DNA from: Ziziphus jujuba
Taxonomy: Eukaryota; Streptophyta; Magnoliopsida; Rosales; Rhamnaceae
Reading direction: 5' to 3'
NCBI RefSeq assembly: GCF_031755915.1
Contig: NC_083385.1
Location: 19,179,001-19,243,000 of the forward strand
Length of the DNA stretch: 64,000 nucleotides
Shown piece after piece: positions 25,548-38,350 of this stretch. The position numbers and the translations under genes are program-made. A model generated the notes under the pieces. The model made no database searches and was not told the origin of the DNA. It was given only the letters and a program-made list of their open reading frames with translations. The stretch's first letter is position 1. Every line of letters starts with the position of its first letter.

Positions 25548-25552
25548 ACGCT

Positions 25553-26340
25553 CACAGTATAATCTAGATAACGACATCCATTTGATAAAATTTGTTTTCA
25601 CATTTTCTTAATGCTCTGGTGTTGTCCATGTGGTACTTTTTTATATTATTAATTATTTCAAACATCGTAGATAGGAACGAACTCCTCTTCGCTGGATGAT
25701 AAACGAGAAAAACGTTACTTATCTATAAATTAGAATATGAGGCAAAAAAATTTTTTTAAAGAAAATTGACATGTTATTGGCAATAATTTAAGTTATTAAA
25801 TTTTAGATATCAGCCATACTTATAAATATTCTACATAAAAACTTAATTGTAATTACAAACATGAAAATGTTCCTGTTAGGATAATCAAGTTGATAATGTT
25901 GACTACTAATAATAACTTTCAAATTATAAGTTTGTTAGGCCTGCTGTTAAAATATTCCATTTACAAAAATCTAAATTATATGAAATTATTTTACTAATTC
26001 TTGAACTTATAATTCTCATATATCAAGTCTCAACAATTTTATTTTATTTTTAATATTATTATTAAGTCATTTCAACCTATATCTAATATATATAGAGGAG
26101 TATAGACATTGTCATTATCTCTACAGAATTTTTTTTTTTTTTTTTTTTTTACTAGATAGCTTTCCCCTAAAAAAATATATATATTATTTAAATATCTATT
26201 ATATTTTTATTTTTTTTTAATTTGCTTTTCATATGTATAATAAAAAAAATACAAAGCATAAAATCCCACATTAAGAGCATTCCAAAGAGCTAGGACTAGC
26301 CTTACAATATTAATTAAAAGGCACACATTAATTATGATCA
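25553..26340. other. AT-rich intergenic region, 3' flank of the P450 gene
   Basis: No coding potential or repeat termini were recognised. It contains T runs (about 26129-26150) and presumably the 3' untranslated region and poly(A) site of the P450 gene on the minus strand. I cannot place that site. Confidence 0.5.
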
Positions 26341-28899
26341 CTACTTGTGAAGACGATAAGTAGGAATAGCTAGTAAATGCTTAGCCCTTGGAATTGCTAT
26401 TCCAAAGTCTTCTTTCATGTCCAACTCATCAGGGGACATACCATTTGGAAGTTCCCAATCGAAGCAATGCACAAGCTGCGCGACAACCAGTCGAAGCACA
26501 GTCAATCCCAATTGCATTCCTGGGCAAATCCTTCTTCCAGAGCCAAAAGGAATGAGCTTGAAGTCATGTCCACGGACATCGACATCGCCACCTAAAAACC
26601 TCTCCGGCATGAACTTCTCTGCATCATTCCATTCATTAGGGTCTCTTCCAATGGCCCATGCATTTACAATGATGCGTGCGTTTTTGGGTATGTGGAAGCC
26701 ATTGATGGTGCAGTCTTCCATGGCTGCATGGGGTAGCAACAATGGTCCAGCTGGATGTAGCCTTAGCGTTTCTTTTACTACCATGTTTAAGTATTCCAAG
26801 CTTTCTAGGTCTGATTCTTCCACTATCCTCTCCATGCCGAATGTGTTTTCTAACTCTTTTTGTACTTTTTGCATTATGTCTTGGTTCTTGATGAGTTCAG
26901 AGAGTGCCCATTCGATTGCTGTTGCTGTAGCGTCTATGGAGGCTAAGAGAAGGTCCTGATCATGAGGAAAAAGGATGTGCATAAAAAATGAGACATAATA
27001 TATACTCTAAACTATATCTGTTTTTGCACAATGGTGTCCCTTAATTTTTTTTTATGACATTTTACCTCTAAACTATTTGTTGCATTGTAAGAACTTCTTC
27101 AATTTTGAGTCAAGACCCTAAACCGGAAAAGCATATTCAAGGCACATGTAGAGTTTTCATAGAATACGTATATATATTTATATATATAAATAGCCAGTCA
27201 AATAGGTTAGTATATATATATATATATTTGTTTCTAGTGAACAGCCTGTTCTGACTTGGAAACCCAATCCATAATATCATAAAAAATAATACTTAATTGA
27301 ATTAAACTTCAATTTAATTTTGTTTTTTTTTTTTTCCCACTTAAATGTCTTGCTCTGTTCCCTAGAAGATGATCTCATATGCGTTTCCATCGCATGATTC
27401 TTTTTCCAATTTAATCTTATGTTACCAAAGAAAAATCCATTCTTGCAATTTTGACTTTGCTTCCTATAAACTAAATAACTACCTATAAACTAAATAACTA
27501 CTTGGTTACCCCAAAACAAGTAATAAATTTAAAACAAGTAATAAATTTTTGAATTTATTAAATTTAATAATTTATTAAATATTAAATTAAGGATAAAATT
27601 AAGGATATATCCCAAGTAATAAATTTTTGAATTTATTAAATTTAATAATTTATTAAATATTAAATTAAGGATAAAATTAAGGATAAGGATATATGGCTCT
27701 CCTTAATTTTATTTTTTATTTCATTTTTCGATTCAAAGGAAAGAAAGCATGGAGCTGTCTTTTAACAACATTTTGGATTCATTCTTATAACGGCATTTTC
27801 TATATTTGACCTCCCATTTGCTTACTGGCCTTCTTTATTATAATACAGATACCATCTCCCAACATGTACATGTAACCATCAATTTCAAAAAATAAATTCA
27901 ATTAGACAAAATTAACTAAGTAAAAAGATAAAAAAAAAACTATAAGATGACATATTATTACTAGTCCAACAGGATTGAAGGTAGAAAAGAAGAAATAGAG
28001 TAAATTGAAGGTACCAGAATAACGGCTTTGATGTTAGTCCTTTCCATACGATACTCAGAATTATATGATCCCAAGAAACCCAACATTACATCAACGACGT
28101 CTTTGGTTCTATCTTCATCCTTGCTCTGAATGTGTTCATCGATGATCTTCTCAAAAAATTCGTCAAACGCTTTGCTTACCTTCTTCAACCTCTTCGTCAA
28201 TCCCTGAACATCAAACCGAGCGATGGGAGGAATATAATCAGCCAAGTTAGGGACAGCTAACAAATGCATACCTTCCAAGGCAACAGCCATGAATCCTCTG
28301 TCGTCGTCAAACACCTTTTCCGAGAACTTCTTCCCGAACACCATCCGGCAACTCATGTCGTAACTCAGAGACCAAATCCTTGTGCTCAGATTCACTGCCA
28401 CTCCATATATGGCCGACCCTCGAACGAACTCCATCAACAGGCCGACCTCTTCCTTCCTCATGGCTCCGAAAGAGTTGATCTTATGGTTGCTGAGCAGTTC
28501 CATGGCACAAATCTTTCGGAGATCGCGCCAGTAAGAGCTGTATCCGGAGAAGGCCATATCGATCTGGTTGTAAAACAGATGCTTGGCGGCTTGATGGGGA
28601 GGTCTGGATGCGAAAACAAGATCGTGGGTCTTGAGGAAGAGCTCGGCGGCTTCAGAGGAGGAGACGACAATTGTGGGAATTTGGCCTAAGCGGATATGCA
28701 TGATGTGGCCGTATTGTTTAGCGAGTTCGTGAAGATCTCTGTGAGGTAATTTTCCTAACAAATGGAGACTTCCGAAAAGGGGGAAGCCTCTTGGACCAGG
28801 AGGTAATCTTTTGTTGTTGTTCTTGGTTCTTTTCCATGGTTGGAGTTGTAGGAGATAAGCAAGCAAGAGCAGTATAAGAATTGTCCACATCCAAGCCAT
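26341..28899 (-). CDS. Cytochrome P450, CYP71 clan, CYP736A-like, two exons
   Basis: Exon 1 is 28899-28015 and exon 2 is 26955-26341. The 1,059 bp intron has a GT donor after codon 295 and an AG acceptor, phase 0. The product is 499 residues, the normal length for a microsomal plant P450. It has an N-terminal membrane anchor (residues 4-19), a proline hinge PPGPRGFP (33-40) and the C-helix W124/R128. In the I-helix, ASIDAT (300-305) stands in place of the usual AGTDTT. It also has ExxR ETLR (357-360), PERF (412-415) and a heme loop [10 protein letters not shown] with ligand C439. It would bind heme at the ER and use NADPH-P450 reductase to oxygenate a small molecule. The substrate cannot be read from sequence. 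The intron position matches that typical of A-type P450s. It appears intact and is the one functional host gene here. Confidence 0.95.
27525..27687 (-). repeat. Direct duplication in the P450 intron
   Basis: About 70 bases (AAGTAATAAATTTTTGAATT onwards) are repeated almost perfectly in tandem, with a short separator near 27610. A smaller direct repeat (CTAAATAACTAC) precedes it at 27470-27502. It lies within the intron and away from the splice sites. Confidence 0.85.
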
Positions 28900-28931
28900 G
28901 GGGATGCAGATGGAGGTCGTTGAGACTGGAT

Positions 28932-28986
28932 TGGTTTGGTTTGGGTGGGTCTAATATATATCTATATATATATATATATATATATA
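28932..28986 (-). promoter_or_regulatory. TATA-rich proximal promoter and (TA)n tract of the P450 gene
   Basis: A run of TA dinucleotides lies about 50-90 bases upstream of the start codon on the minus strand. It offers TATA boxes but cannot be assigned to one start site. The repeat length may be polymorphic. Confidence 0.45.
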
Positions 28987-28999
28987 GAAGAAATTAATG

Positions 29000-29861
29000 C
29001 AAACAGCGGACTATAGTTTAAAAACTTGTCTGAACTTATTTGTCTCTGTTTTGTAGTAATTTATATATTTTCTTCATAACTCAGAAACGTAATTTTTTTC
29101 ATCAATCAAACCACGTAATTTGTTGTATTTGTAGATTTGGCCCAATGGTAAAAAGTACTTAGAATATATCTTCAGATCTGGGTCCAAACTTTAATTGGAC
29201 GAAATTCCTTTACCCAACTATAATGAGTTGAGATTTACTGAAAAAAAAATAATAATAATAAAAAATTCCATCTAATTTTTTTGGGTCCACATATAAAAGA
29301 AAAAATAAATAAATAAAAAGCATTCTGTTTGTTGAATAGATTAATTTTCTTCAATTTCAAATATACTTTTGCATGTACCTTATTTATATGTACAGTTATA
29401 ATGTAGTAAGTTACCCAACTAATTCTAAGATTAAATATAAAGGTGTAAAATTACAAATTATAGATGAAAATATCAATTTACAATATTTATTTTTATTTTT
29501 ATTTTTTTAATAATAAAAATGTAAGTAGAAGAAATAATTTTTTTAATAACTAATTAAATTGTCATACAATGTTTAGATCAAACTAGACTTTTTAAAATTA
29601 AAATTAACATTTTATGCATTCTTTTTTCTGCCATTTTGTATTGTACATCATGCATTATAATATGAGATAGATAGCAAATTAAATTAAAGCTGTTTATATA
29701 TATAAATATTTCTTTTTATAACATCATTGTGTTTATGTAATAAAGTAAAGATATTTTATGTGACATGATATCAAGAAACAATCCATAACATTTGCATTAA
29801 ACCACAGGTATTATTATCATTAGTTTTTTTTTTTATCAATATTAAACTCATTACAATTAAA
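29000..29861. other. AT-rich upstream region of the P450 gene
   Basis: No gene or mobile element ends were recognised. It probably contains distal promoter sequence of the P450 gene. No motif stands out. Confidence 0.4.
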
Positions 29862-30604
29862 ATGGGAAGAATTTCATATAAATCAATATTTGAACTCGGA
29901 GATGTTAATGAACATGATGTATTTCTATTTATTGATAATATCTTTTGTTTTGTCCAAGTGGGATCCGAAATATCGGCTTTATTGGATAGAATGCTCTTCG
30001 CTATGGGATATCAACCCACTTTTAGTACCGAAATTGGTTCTTTACAAGAAAGAATTACTTCTACCAAAGAGGGAGCCATAACTTCTATTCAAGTAGTTTA
30101 TGTACCTGCAAACACTCCGCTGTGGGATATCAACCCACTATCAGTACCGAAATGGATTCTTTACAAGAAAGAATTACTTCTACCAAAGACCAAAGAGATA
30201 ACAAAGAAATTATTTCAACTATTACAGACAAGGTACATGATCAAACACACAAGAAAAGCATTAATGGTCCAATCAAAATAAGGACAGCACGAGGGGAGAA
30301 AACTATATTAGTAAGCCAACATCATACCAGACCTATAAGACCTAAATAGCTATTATTCAGTCAATTTTCAATATTATAATTTATTTATTTCCTTTTCCTT
30401 ATTTACTTTTCTTTCCTTATTACATTGTAAACGTTAATCTTTCAATTTTTGTATAAAAAGATGCTTTGGCATGGGTGTATAATAAGACAAAACAAAATAG
30501 TAATTGTATTCAAAACCTCTTTAAGAGGGGGCCATAACTTCTAGTTTATGTACTGGCAGACGATTTGATCGATCCCGGTCGGCCACAACATTTGCACAAG
30601 CTAG
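29862..30604 (+). pseudogene. atpB: Rearranged nuclear copy of plastid atpB (NUPT)
   Basis: Translated segments match the middle of the plastid ATP synthase beta subunit: [15 protein letters not shown], then [20 protein letters not shown] and [11 protein letters not shown], ending near 30117. A second partial copy starts at 30123 ([20 protein letters not shown]), directly after the first, and stops at about 30198. A further piece at 30530-30604 resumes the same gene (AITS, then a region matching the ADDLTDP segment). Substitutions and frame changes make it non-functional. The duplication and interruption happened after transfer to the nucleus. Confidence 0.88.
30201..30529 (+). mobile_element. 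Unidentified insertion within the atpB copy
   Basis: About 330 bases separate the second atpB fragment from its continuation at 30530. The insert contains [13 protein letters not shown], reminiscent of the GPITRARAK-like segment found in some gypsy gag or leader proteins, then an AT-rich part with TGTATAAAAAG (30449-30459), like an LTR promoter. AAGAC to the left and AAGAG to the right may be a decayed duplication. It may be a small LTR-retroelement relic. Class not established. Confidence 0.35.
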
Positions 30605-31237
30605 GGATATATTTTAAATGGTTTTATTACTAAACTAAACCAATAAATATTCAATAAATAGTTGATTCAATACATATATATATATATATTAAATTTAATT
30701 GATTTTTTAAAAGTCTTTTTAAATATGTGACAACATGGATAATGGATGAGGTGCATATAATATCCCCATGGTAAGTTATTAGCTCGATGATAAAACCATG
30801 GGATTCATTTCCAAGTAAATATTAAATATGCGTGAAATTCCTTTAAATAGATGTAATCATATTAAAAGAAAAATAATAATAAAAAATCCATACAATTTCA
30901 AAATCTAACACATATAATATACATACATATATATATTTTGATAATGATATACATACATGTTAATATATACCTTTTTTATATCATATATATATATATATAT
31001 ATATGCTTAATAGTCTAAGCGTGACCTTGATATATTATAGTTCAATGACTGTCGATGCCCTGTCAGACAGTAGCCATGCATCGAACACCTGACAAGCAGT
31101 CAGCGGCTCTTCTTTCGATTCAAAAAAAAAAAAAAAAAAGTTATTGTGGATGCTTTTGTCATGTGATATCTTTTTAAAAATAAATAAATAAACTCACATG
31201 GTGATCATCATTATTTTTTAGACATATAAATACTAAT
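30605..31237. other. AT-rich spacer with TA repeats and an A tail
   Basis: It contains (TA)n at 30984-31004 and a run of about 17 A at 31122-31138 after a moderately GC-rich 120-base block. The block followed by an A run resembles the 3' end of a retroposed sequence, but no tRNA-like head was found. Confidence 0.4.
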
Positions 31238-32849
31238 TATTGATGCAAAAATTTGGCTCTTTCAAAACTTTCAGCCTCTCAATATGCAACCTGCAATATA
31301 TACAAGAAAATTTTTGGAGTATTGGTATGGCTGGTACTAATCAAAAATACTCTTAACACTTGAATCAATACCAACATGTTTAAATGGAACTAAAGAATTA
31401 GTAGAGAGGTTTAGAATGTCACGTCAATGGCATTGATATAGCTCGTATTTATAATGTCTTTTAGAATATATATTGATAAATCTCAAAAATGATATTTAAT
31501 TATATCTTTAATCCTTTGATATTTATTAAATATCTATTAATCAAATGTTATTTTTGAGATTTATTTCATAATTTATTTTTCAAGAGGTTAGTGGTTTTTA
31601 TTTTCACTTATTTAATTAGATATCAGATATAATATTTCATGATATCTTATCATCTATAGCAGTATACTATTTCACCAGTAATTTAATAGCTAAATGATGA
31701 TATCACAGAAATTGTGGTGTTAAATATGATGACCAAGCAAGATGAAAATGCCTTTTAAGCAAATACCACCATATAAGATTGCCACGTGACCGAGAGCCAA
31801 ATTCAACCATAACATCAGCTCCCTCCCAAAGTTACGTTATGCAATCTGAAAAATGGACATAAATAGCTTCCGAAAATTTAATCATTTTATAATTATTTCT
31901 TGCAATTCCATATGTTGCCTCGGGCTATTCATCGGTCGATTCCAATGGATTTCAGTTAGTTATTCCATCGACATCTATTTTTGGACTATCATAAATCGAT
32001 GCATAAGGACTGATCAATGGTAAATCGATTTTGGTTGATAATCTGCATGATTGATATGCATGATTACTATCACCGATTTTCATGGCGCTTTTTTGACTGG
32101 AAAATAAAAATTCCACCCCGAACAGAAGGTTGATATTCATAAGTTTCAAAATCACGATTTCTTTCAGACTTACTATTCAAGGTCACAATTCTTTCAGCGT
32201 TGATGATCAATGTGTTCTACTCAACGATGTATAGCATCATCACTCCCTTTTTCAGATCAACAAAGATGCAAGTCTTAGCACGATTCAAACCTTTTCCAAA
32301 AAGTGGCAATGCAAGTATTACTGCTATTCAACGGAGATGCAAAGCCTCGTCACGGTTCATTCTTTTTCTTTGATGATATTCGTCATTCATTTTTCTTTTT
32401 TTTTGTTTTTTCTCATTCATGTCCTTTTTTCTAAGTCCCAACTATAGAGATGCAAAGCATCAACCTATTATTTGATGATACTTGGAGATGTTGAGCAAAG
32501 AGTAATAGATATTTGGTGACGATATACATGGGGAAAAGAGAATCAGTTGGTTTCGGTAACCATCAATTATGGAAAATGGGAGACCGATACCAACTGACTT
32601 CTCCTTCTTTGTGGCAGTTAATCAACCAACCAGACGTCGATTACCAAAAAATTTCAATCAGTGTAGTTCGGTTAGTCAGTTTTTCCGACTGGTTTCATGC
32701 ACACCCCTGATATTATCTTGTGGTTTTTGTACACTTTCACAAGCCTTTGATTTGACTTTACATGAGTTACCATATTTTCATATTTTAGTTGCTCACTTTT
32801 AGTTGTTGTCCGCAATTTATTCGACTCTTGGAACTTTAAGAAAGAATCG

Positions 32850-33960
32850 TGCTTTTAAGAATGAGGTTATCTTTGAGAACGAGATGATTCCTAAGAATGA
32901 GATGATTTTTGAGAATGAAATGATCCCAAAGAATCTATAATACCTGAGAACAAACCTACTTCCAACATTTGTTCTATTAATAACAATGCAATATTTGAGA
33001 ATGTTCCAACTTATGACATTAAGTCAACTTTCTATTCCACTTTAGTTCATGAGGACAAAGTATCCCATGAAATCATTTTGGCTCCAATGAATAACTTAAT
33101 ATTCTCGAATGTCATAAATTTTCCAAACAAAATTATCAAGTAGATGATCCGTGCAGCAAAAAGAAAGCGAGAAAAAGAGAGTTGAAATAAAATTTTCAGT
33201 TCATCCATAGAAAAAAAATAATAATAATAATGCACAGTTGTATATGATCCTTTCAAGAAATCTAAAAAGGTTCTAATGAATGGAGCCATTGCTTGACCAC
33301 TCCAATGCTCAAACCAACCCTCTAGATACTTTCAACCAATGGGTTAGATAGGTCATCCCACCTCATGTACCCGAAGTTTTGAATAGTCATCCCAACAAAC
33401 GATGTTTCACTAAAAATATTATCGATTACTTCAAGGTACAAATCAGACTATTTATGAGTTTTTTTATCATATATCTTGACATTTATGTCATAGGTTACCT
33501 ATATCATGCTGGACTGCCAAACTCATTATAATTAATTATTTTCCTATTCTCATGATAGATTTGTTTAGCTTAAATATGTGAAGCTTCAATTATCAAATTG
33601 CCAAGAAGAACTAACTCTACAAAAACTGGAAAAAAAAAATGTTTGCTCATCTTAAAGAAGAAATATTTCAACTTCAAAAAAAAGCTCTATTCTTGAAAAG
33701 CTTATGAAGACTGAGAAGGTCAATGCAACCTAAAAAATGGTCATGTCATTCAAATCTTCAATTGAGATTATAAGATTAATGAACGAGAAGGTGGCTCAAA
33801 GTTATTTGCATTGCTAATGTCAAGTATCTAATAGGAAGCTTGGTGTCAACATCAAATTAGATTAGATGGAAAACGACGACCTTCAGAATGATGATCACAC
33901 TCTCCAAAGTTCAAGATGATGAGCCATCATTGCTGCTTATCTTTTACCTTTAGCAAGATG
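32850..33960 (+). pseudogene. Antisense ORF of Tat copy B, with probable intron
   Basis: The coding strand is opposite to pol. It starts with short repeats of a KNE/FENEMIP type (about 32851-32940). Next is a Lys/Glu-rich part, then a segment homologous to SNTQANPLSAF-RWVR (33298-33350). A GT-AG interval at 33436-33558 looks like an intron. After it comes a heptad-rich part (CQEELTLQKLEK, then EEIFQLQKK and RLMNEKVAQ). Copies C and D carry the same parts. Stops and shifts make this copy dead. The function is unknown; coiled-coil character is inferred from composition. Confidence 0.6.
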
Positions 33961-34149
33961 TTGAATGTTATCTTTTAATGGCATCATATTTGTTTATTTA
34001 AGATGTAAGACAATGTCTTTCATAGCATAGTATTTCTTTTTGTTGCTTTAATACTTTTGATGATACATCTTTTTAGCATTCCTGAAAGACATTCAAGTTA
34101 TTACTAAATTAATTTAGAATCTATACTTACTTAAGTTTTAATGAAGCTT

Positions 34150-34570
34150 TTATGCGTGCTGATCATTATATCTTTGGCACTTTGTCGACCTCACATTATC
34201 CACAACATTTACTTCAAGCAATATTAATTTAAATTGTGCGTTGCTTTTTGATATATTTTTATTCTTAAAATATCAACATCGTGTAATGCACTACATAATC
34301 CATGATATTCTATGTCAAGTTTTGTTAACTTCATGTCATGCGTAATTTAATATTGCCCAATGTCAACTTTATATCATACGTTGCATCTTCCACAACATTT
34401 AAATCATCATGCATTATTTAATATTCATCCAACGTCGACTTTATGTCATATGTTGCATCATCCATGAAGCTTAGGCCATCGTGCTATATTTAATTTTCAT
34501 CCTATATCAACTTTATGTCATACGTTGCATCATTGACGATGTTCAAGCCATGTGTTTTTATGGTTCTTTC
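34150..34570 (+). repeat. Degenerate tandem repeats in the Tat 3' spacer (copy B)
   Basis: Units built around CTTTATGTCATACGTTGCATC and AAGCCATGTG-like phrases recur three to four times at about 75-bp spacing. The reverse-complement version is at 51850-52260 in copy D. Plant Tat elements are known to carry variable tandem repeats between pol and the 3' LTR. Confidence 0.7.
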
Positions 34571-34829
34571 TTTTTGCCCCAAGCTTCTTTGTTTTGATTT
34601 TTATTTTGTAGTGGAGTATCTATTTCTCCTCATTCCATTTAGCTAGCTGATAAAATCTAGATTAGATAAATGGAATTTAGTTCATGGCACATTGAAATTT
34701 TGATAAATATCCAATAAAGAACATATTTCATAAATAACTGGTTCTCACATACACCGATGTGGGTTGATGAATTTGTTAAAATGAAACTAATAAGCTAAGC
34801 TTGACATGTAGTAATACTTTCTAAAATGT

Positions 34830-37800
34830 TCAATATTCCAAAGGCAAGTTATGATCTTTCAATCGATGTCTTCAAGTTCATGAGTGCCAAGTTACACTAT
34901 CTTTTTGATTTTATAAGGACCCTCCCAATTAGGACTGAAAACATTCAATATTGATGTTTTTGGTATTTGGAATTACTCTATTTTAGACTAGATCACCCAA
35001 TTTGTGGAATACCAAATCTAGTAATAATGTTACCCCTAATGAAACTTAAGGTCTTGCTTTCAATGATTAATGTTTTAGATTCTACCTACTTTGTGAAATA
35101 GTTAATGGCGACGATAGCATACTTAGTTTGTCTATTTCCAATAAGGAGTTATCAAATGTTGTCAACTTAACAATGAGAAAAAGGCCATGGACCACTTACA
35201 AGAGTCAACTATGGAGTTGAAAGGCATGGGATCATGGTATGACATTAACATTTACCACACTTTTTGGAGGACTACTTGGAATTCTCAAATGTTGTGAGCT
35301 AAAAATATCCTCGCTTTGAGCTTTGTAGGCGAAAGCTTTACCTCCAAAATGGTTTCCACATATCCCATCATGGATCTCTCGTAAGACATAATCAACTTCA
35401 TCTAACCTTTGGTAATGCAGGTATGACCAAAATGATCCTCTCTTGTATAAAACTCCATCATTGAGTATGTAGCAAGCTGATTTGTACCTGAGTGAATGTG
35501 CCTCCATCTTGTTATGAAGTAACTCACCACTTTCCTAATGTTGTATATGTGGGTCAATCCAACATGGTTCTAACAATTAAAAGAGCTTTATGTTCGACCT
35601 CGAGAAAGCTAGGCTTAGGTAAAAACTCTATATAAATGTAGTTCTCATAAAAGCATTACCTATTGTTGAGTTAAATCTGACAAAAGCATTTGCATTTGCA
35701 TTTTTAGATCTAGGAATTTGCATTATTGTGTAATCGTGAAACTTTCCAAGTCACTCTTTAGACTTTGTTAGATATGCCACCTTGTTGTCTCCTTTAGTTT
35801 GATAATCATTTTTTATCAGGTTCATGACTAGTTGAAAGTCACTAATGATCTATAGTTTTCTAGCTTCCATTGCTCTATTAAATCCCAAACCACTAATAGA
35901 GGCTCGTACTTAGCTTCATTATTCGAGGCATTAAGCCCAAAGCATAAAGAATACTCGAGTTTTTTAGCTTCAGGCTCTAGTGGAATCAGAATCAGTCTAG
36001 TCCACTTCCTTAATCATTTGACAATTTGTAGACATACAAGATCCAAACCTAAAATGATAAATCTACTTAGCGTTCGAGATATGAATACTCAAGAATATGA
36101 GAGAACTCAGTAATAAAATTAGTGATGGCTTGATCTTTGATTATAGTCGAAGGTTTATATCAAATGTCAAACTCTCTAAGCTTAAATCATCACTTCACAA
36201 GATGATTTGATATTTTAGCTGTTTGCATTATCTATCTCAATGCTAATTGGTAGGCACTACAATTTTATATGGTTCGAAATATGGACAAAAATTATTTTAC
36301 TAAGACAACAAAGGCCAATACTAGCCAATCTATCTTTAGATATCCAATTTCTACCTTAGCCATCAATTGCTCATGTAGTAGATTGGACATTGAGTCATCC
36401 CATCTTCTCTAATTGAAGTTAAACTTATAGCATTAGGCGATATTGCAAGGTATAGCAATAAGGTTTCTCCTAGAAAAGATTTTAAGAGAAATAGGAATTA
36501 GCTAAAGTACTATTTCAATTGTTAGAATGATTGTTTGCATTGTTCGCTCTAGTTAAACTTCTTATTTCCCTTTAATGCTTTAAAAAACGGTAAGCATCTA
36601 TCAGTGACTTTGAAGACAAACTTGTTCAGTTCCACTATTCTTCCAATCTGGCATTGTACCTCCATCACAATTTGAGGTGATTGCATGTCAAGTACAATTT
36701 TGATTTTGTTAGGATTTGCCTCGATACCTTATTGGTTCACCATAAAACTAAGAAATTTTCCAGATCAGACTCCAAATGCACATTTCTTCAGTTTTAATCT
36801 CATCTTATACTTTTTTAGAATATCGAAAGTTTCCTTCAATCTACTACATGATTTGTCGACTTTTTGCATTTGACCAGTATGTCATCATCATACACCTCCA
36901 TATATCTACAAATTTGTTTCCGAAACATTTTTTTGACCAATCATTTATAACTGGTGCCAATGTTTTTAATCTAAAAGGCATGACTATTTAAAAACATAGC
37001 CCTAGATTAGTAATGAATGCAATTTTTTATTGGTAAAGCTTGTGCATTTTGATTTGATTGCATCTTGAGAAAGTGTCCATGGATGGCAACATTTCAATCT
37101 CAACCATGGCATCTACTAATTGATTGATCCTCGTTATGGAAAGTTGTATTTTGGACATTCTTTTTTAAGGTCCATGTTCTCCATTCGCTTTCTTAACAAG
37201 GACGATATTAGATTACCAGTCATGATATTCTACTTCTTGGATGAATCCAACTTTCAATAATTTCTCAACTTCTTCAGCAATTACATCAAACTCTCAGCAT
37301 TGAATGTTCTTATTTTCTATCTTACAGGCTTGAAATCTAAATCTTTGTTCAACTTATGCTTCATGGCCTCGAGGTCCATTCCTGACATGTCATTGTGCAA
37401 CAATGTGAAGATGTCATGATACTCGACCAGTAACTTGACTAAACATGCTCAAAGTTTTAGATTTAGATTTTTTGCAATAAGTATGGATTTGGGGGGATCT
37501 TCTAAGGCATCTCTATGACCGCTAACTCCTTTATAAGTTCTATACTATGAATATAATCATTCTTCAATGATTGTCCCTTTATAATCTAGTAAATTATCTC
37601 AAAATTCCCAGCATGATAATTTTTCAGTTTCATAGAATTGTCTGGACTCGTATTATTCACCTCGCAGAAATTTAACCCCATTTATGGTAGGAAACGTCAT
37701 CATCATGTGAAACATCAAGGCTATAAGTCTTATGGGATTTGGTGTTGGACATCCTATGATGATGTTGTATATTGATGGACAATTTATCACCAAAAAGTCT

Positions 37801-38350
37801 ACCATAAGGGCAACTTGATTAGAAGACTCACCAATTATCATCAAAAGTTGAATTATTCCTTTTAGGGATACATTTTCTCCCATAAATCCAAGCGAAGTTA
37901 TTACTGTTGGCTTCAAATGATCCCTGCTAATCCCCAACTTGTTAAAGGTTATGAGGTACAAAATGCCAATGGAGATCCTATTGTTCCTCAAGATACTGTG
38001 AACTTTATTATTAGCTTTTGTCATGGTGCTGACCAATGTATCAATGTGAGGATGATGGATGCCTCGTTCTTTCTCATTTGTAAAAGTGATCACACGCTGT
38101 TCCTTTCTCATCTCTTTTGTTGGTCTCTAAGTCTAATAGGCATAATTATCTTCCAGATCTTTAGCATATCGAGCATAATTTTGTCATGATATATTTAAAT
38201 CCCTAACAACATATGGACCTCCAAAAATAATATGAATCTCCTTGGCCTAACAAAGTCCATCTTGGCGATCTTGATCATTGGCTCATCAGTCTCCTTTGTT
38301 ATTTCTCTAATCACCACCATCTACTCTAAATTCCTTCATATGTCCTTATC
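34830..38350 (-). pseudogene. Tat copy B pol remnant (protease, RT, RNase H, integrase)
   Basis: On the minus strand, from high to low coordinates, the first part is a protease-like region with INCPSIYNIIIGCPTPN (about 37790). Then comes a reverse transcriptase with YMEVYDDDILVK (about 36890) and NPNKIKIVLDM, and RNase H remnants. The integrase HHCC region (LYKRGSFWSYLHY, HDGICGNHFGGKAFAYKA, 35232-35507) and a piece of its core (VAINYFTK) complete it. The integrase core middle is deleted. The protease active-site D-G is not seen. Many stops are present. Confidence 0.75.

Noticed and set aside
26417..26959. Plus-strand frame of 180 codons
   Set aside because: Shadow of P450 exon 2; the minus strand carries the conserved P450 motifs.
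28264..28689. Plus-strand frame of 141 codons
   Set aside because: Shadow of P450 exon 1.
31010..31139. Possible SINE: a 120-base block followed by a run of A
   Set aside because: No clear tRNA-like A and B boxes and no visible duplication; only one copy in the window.
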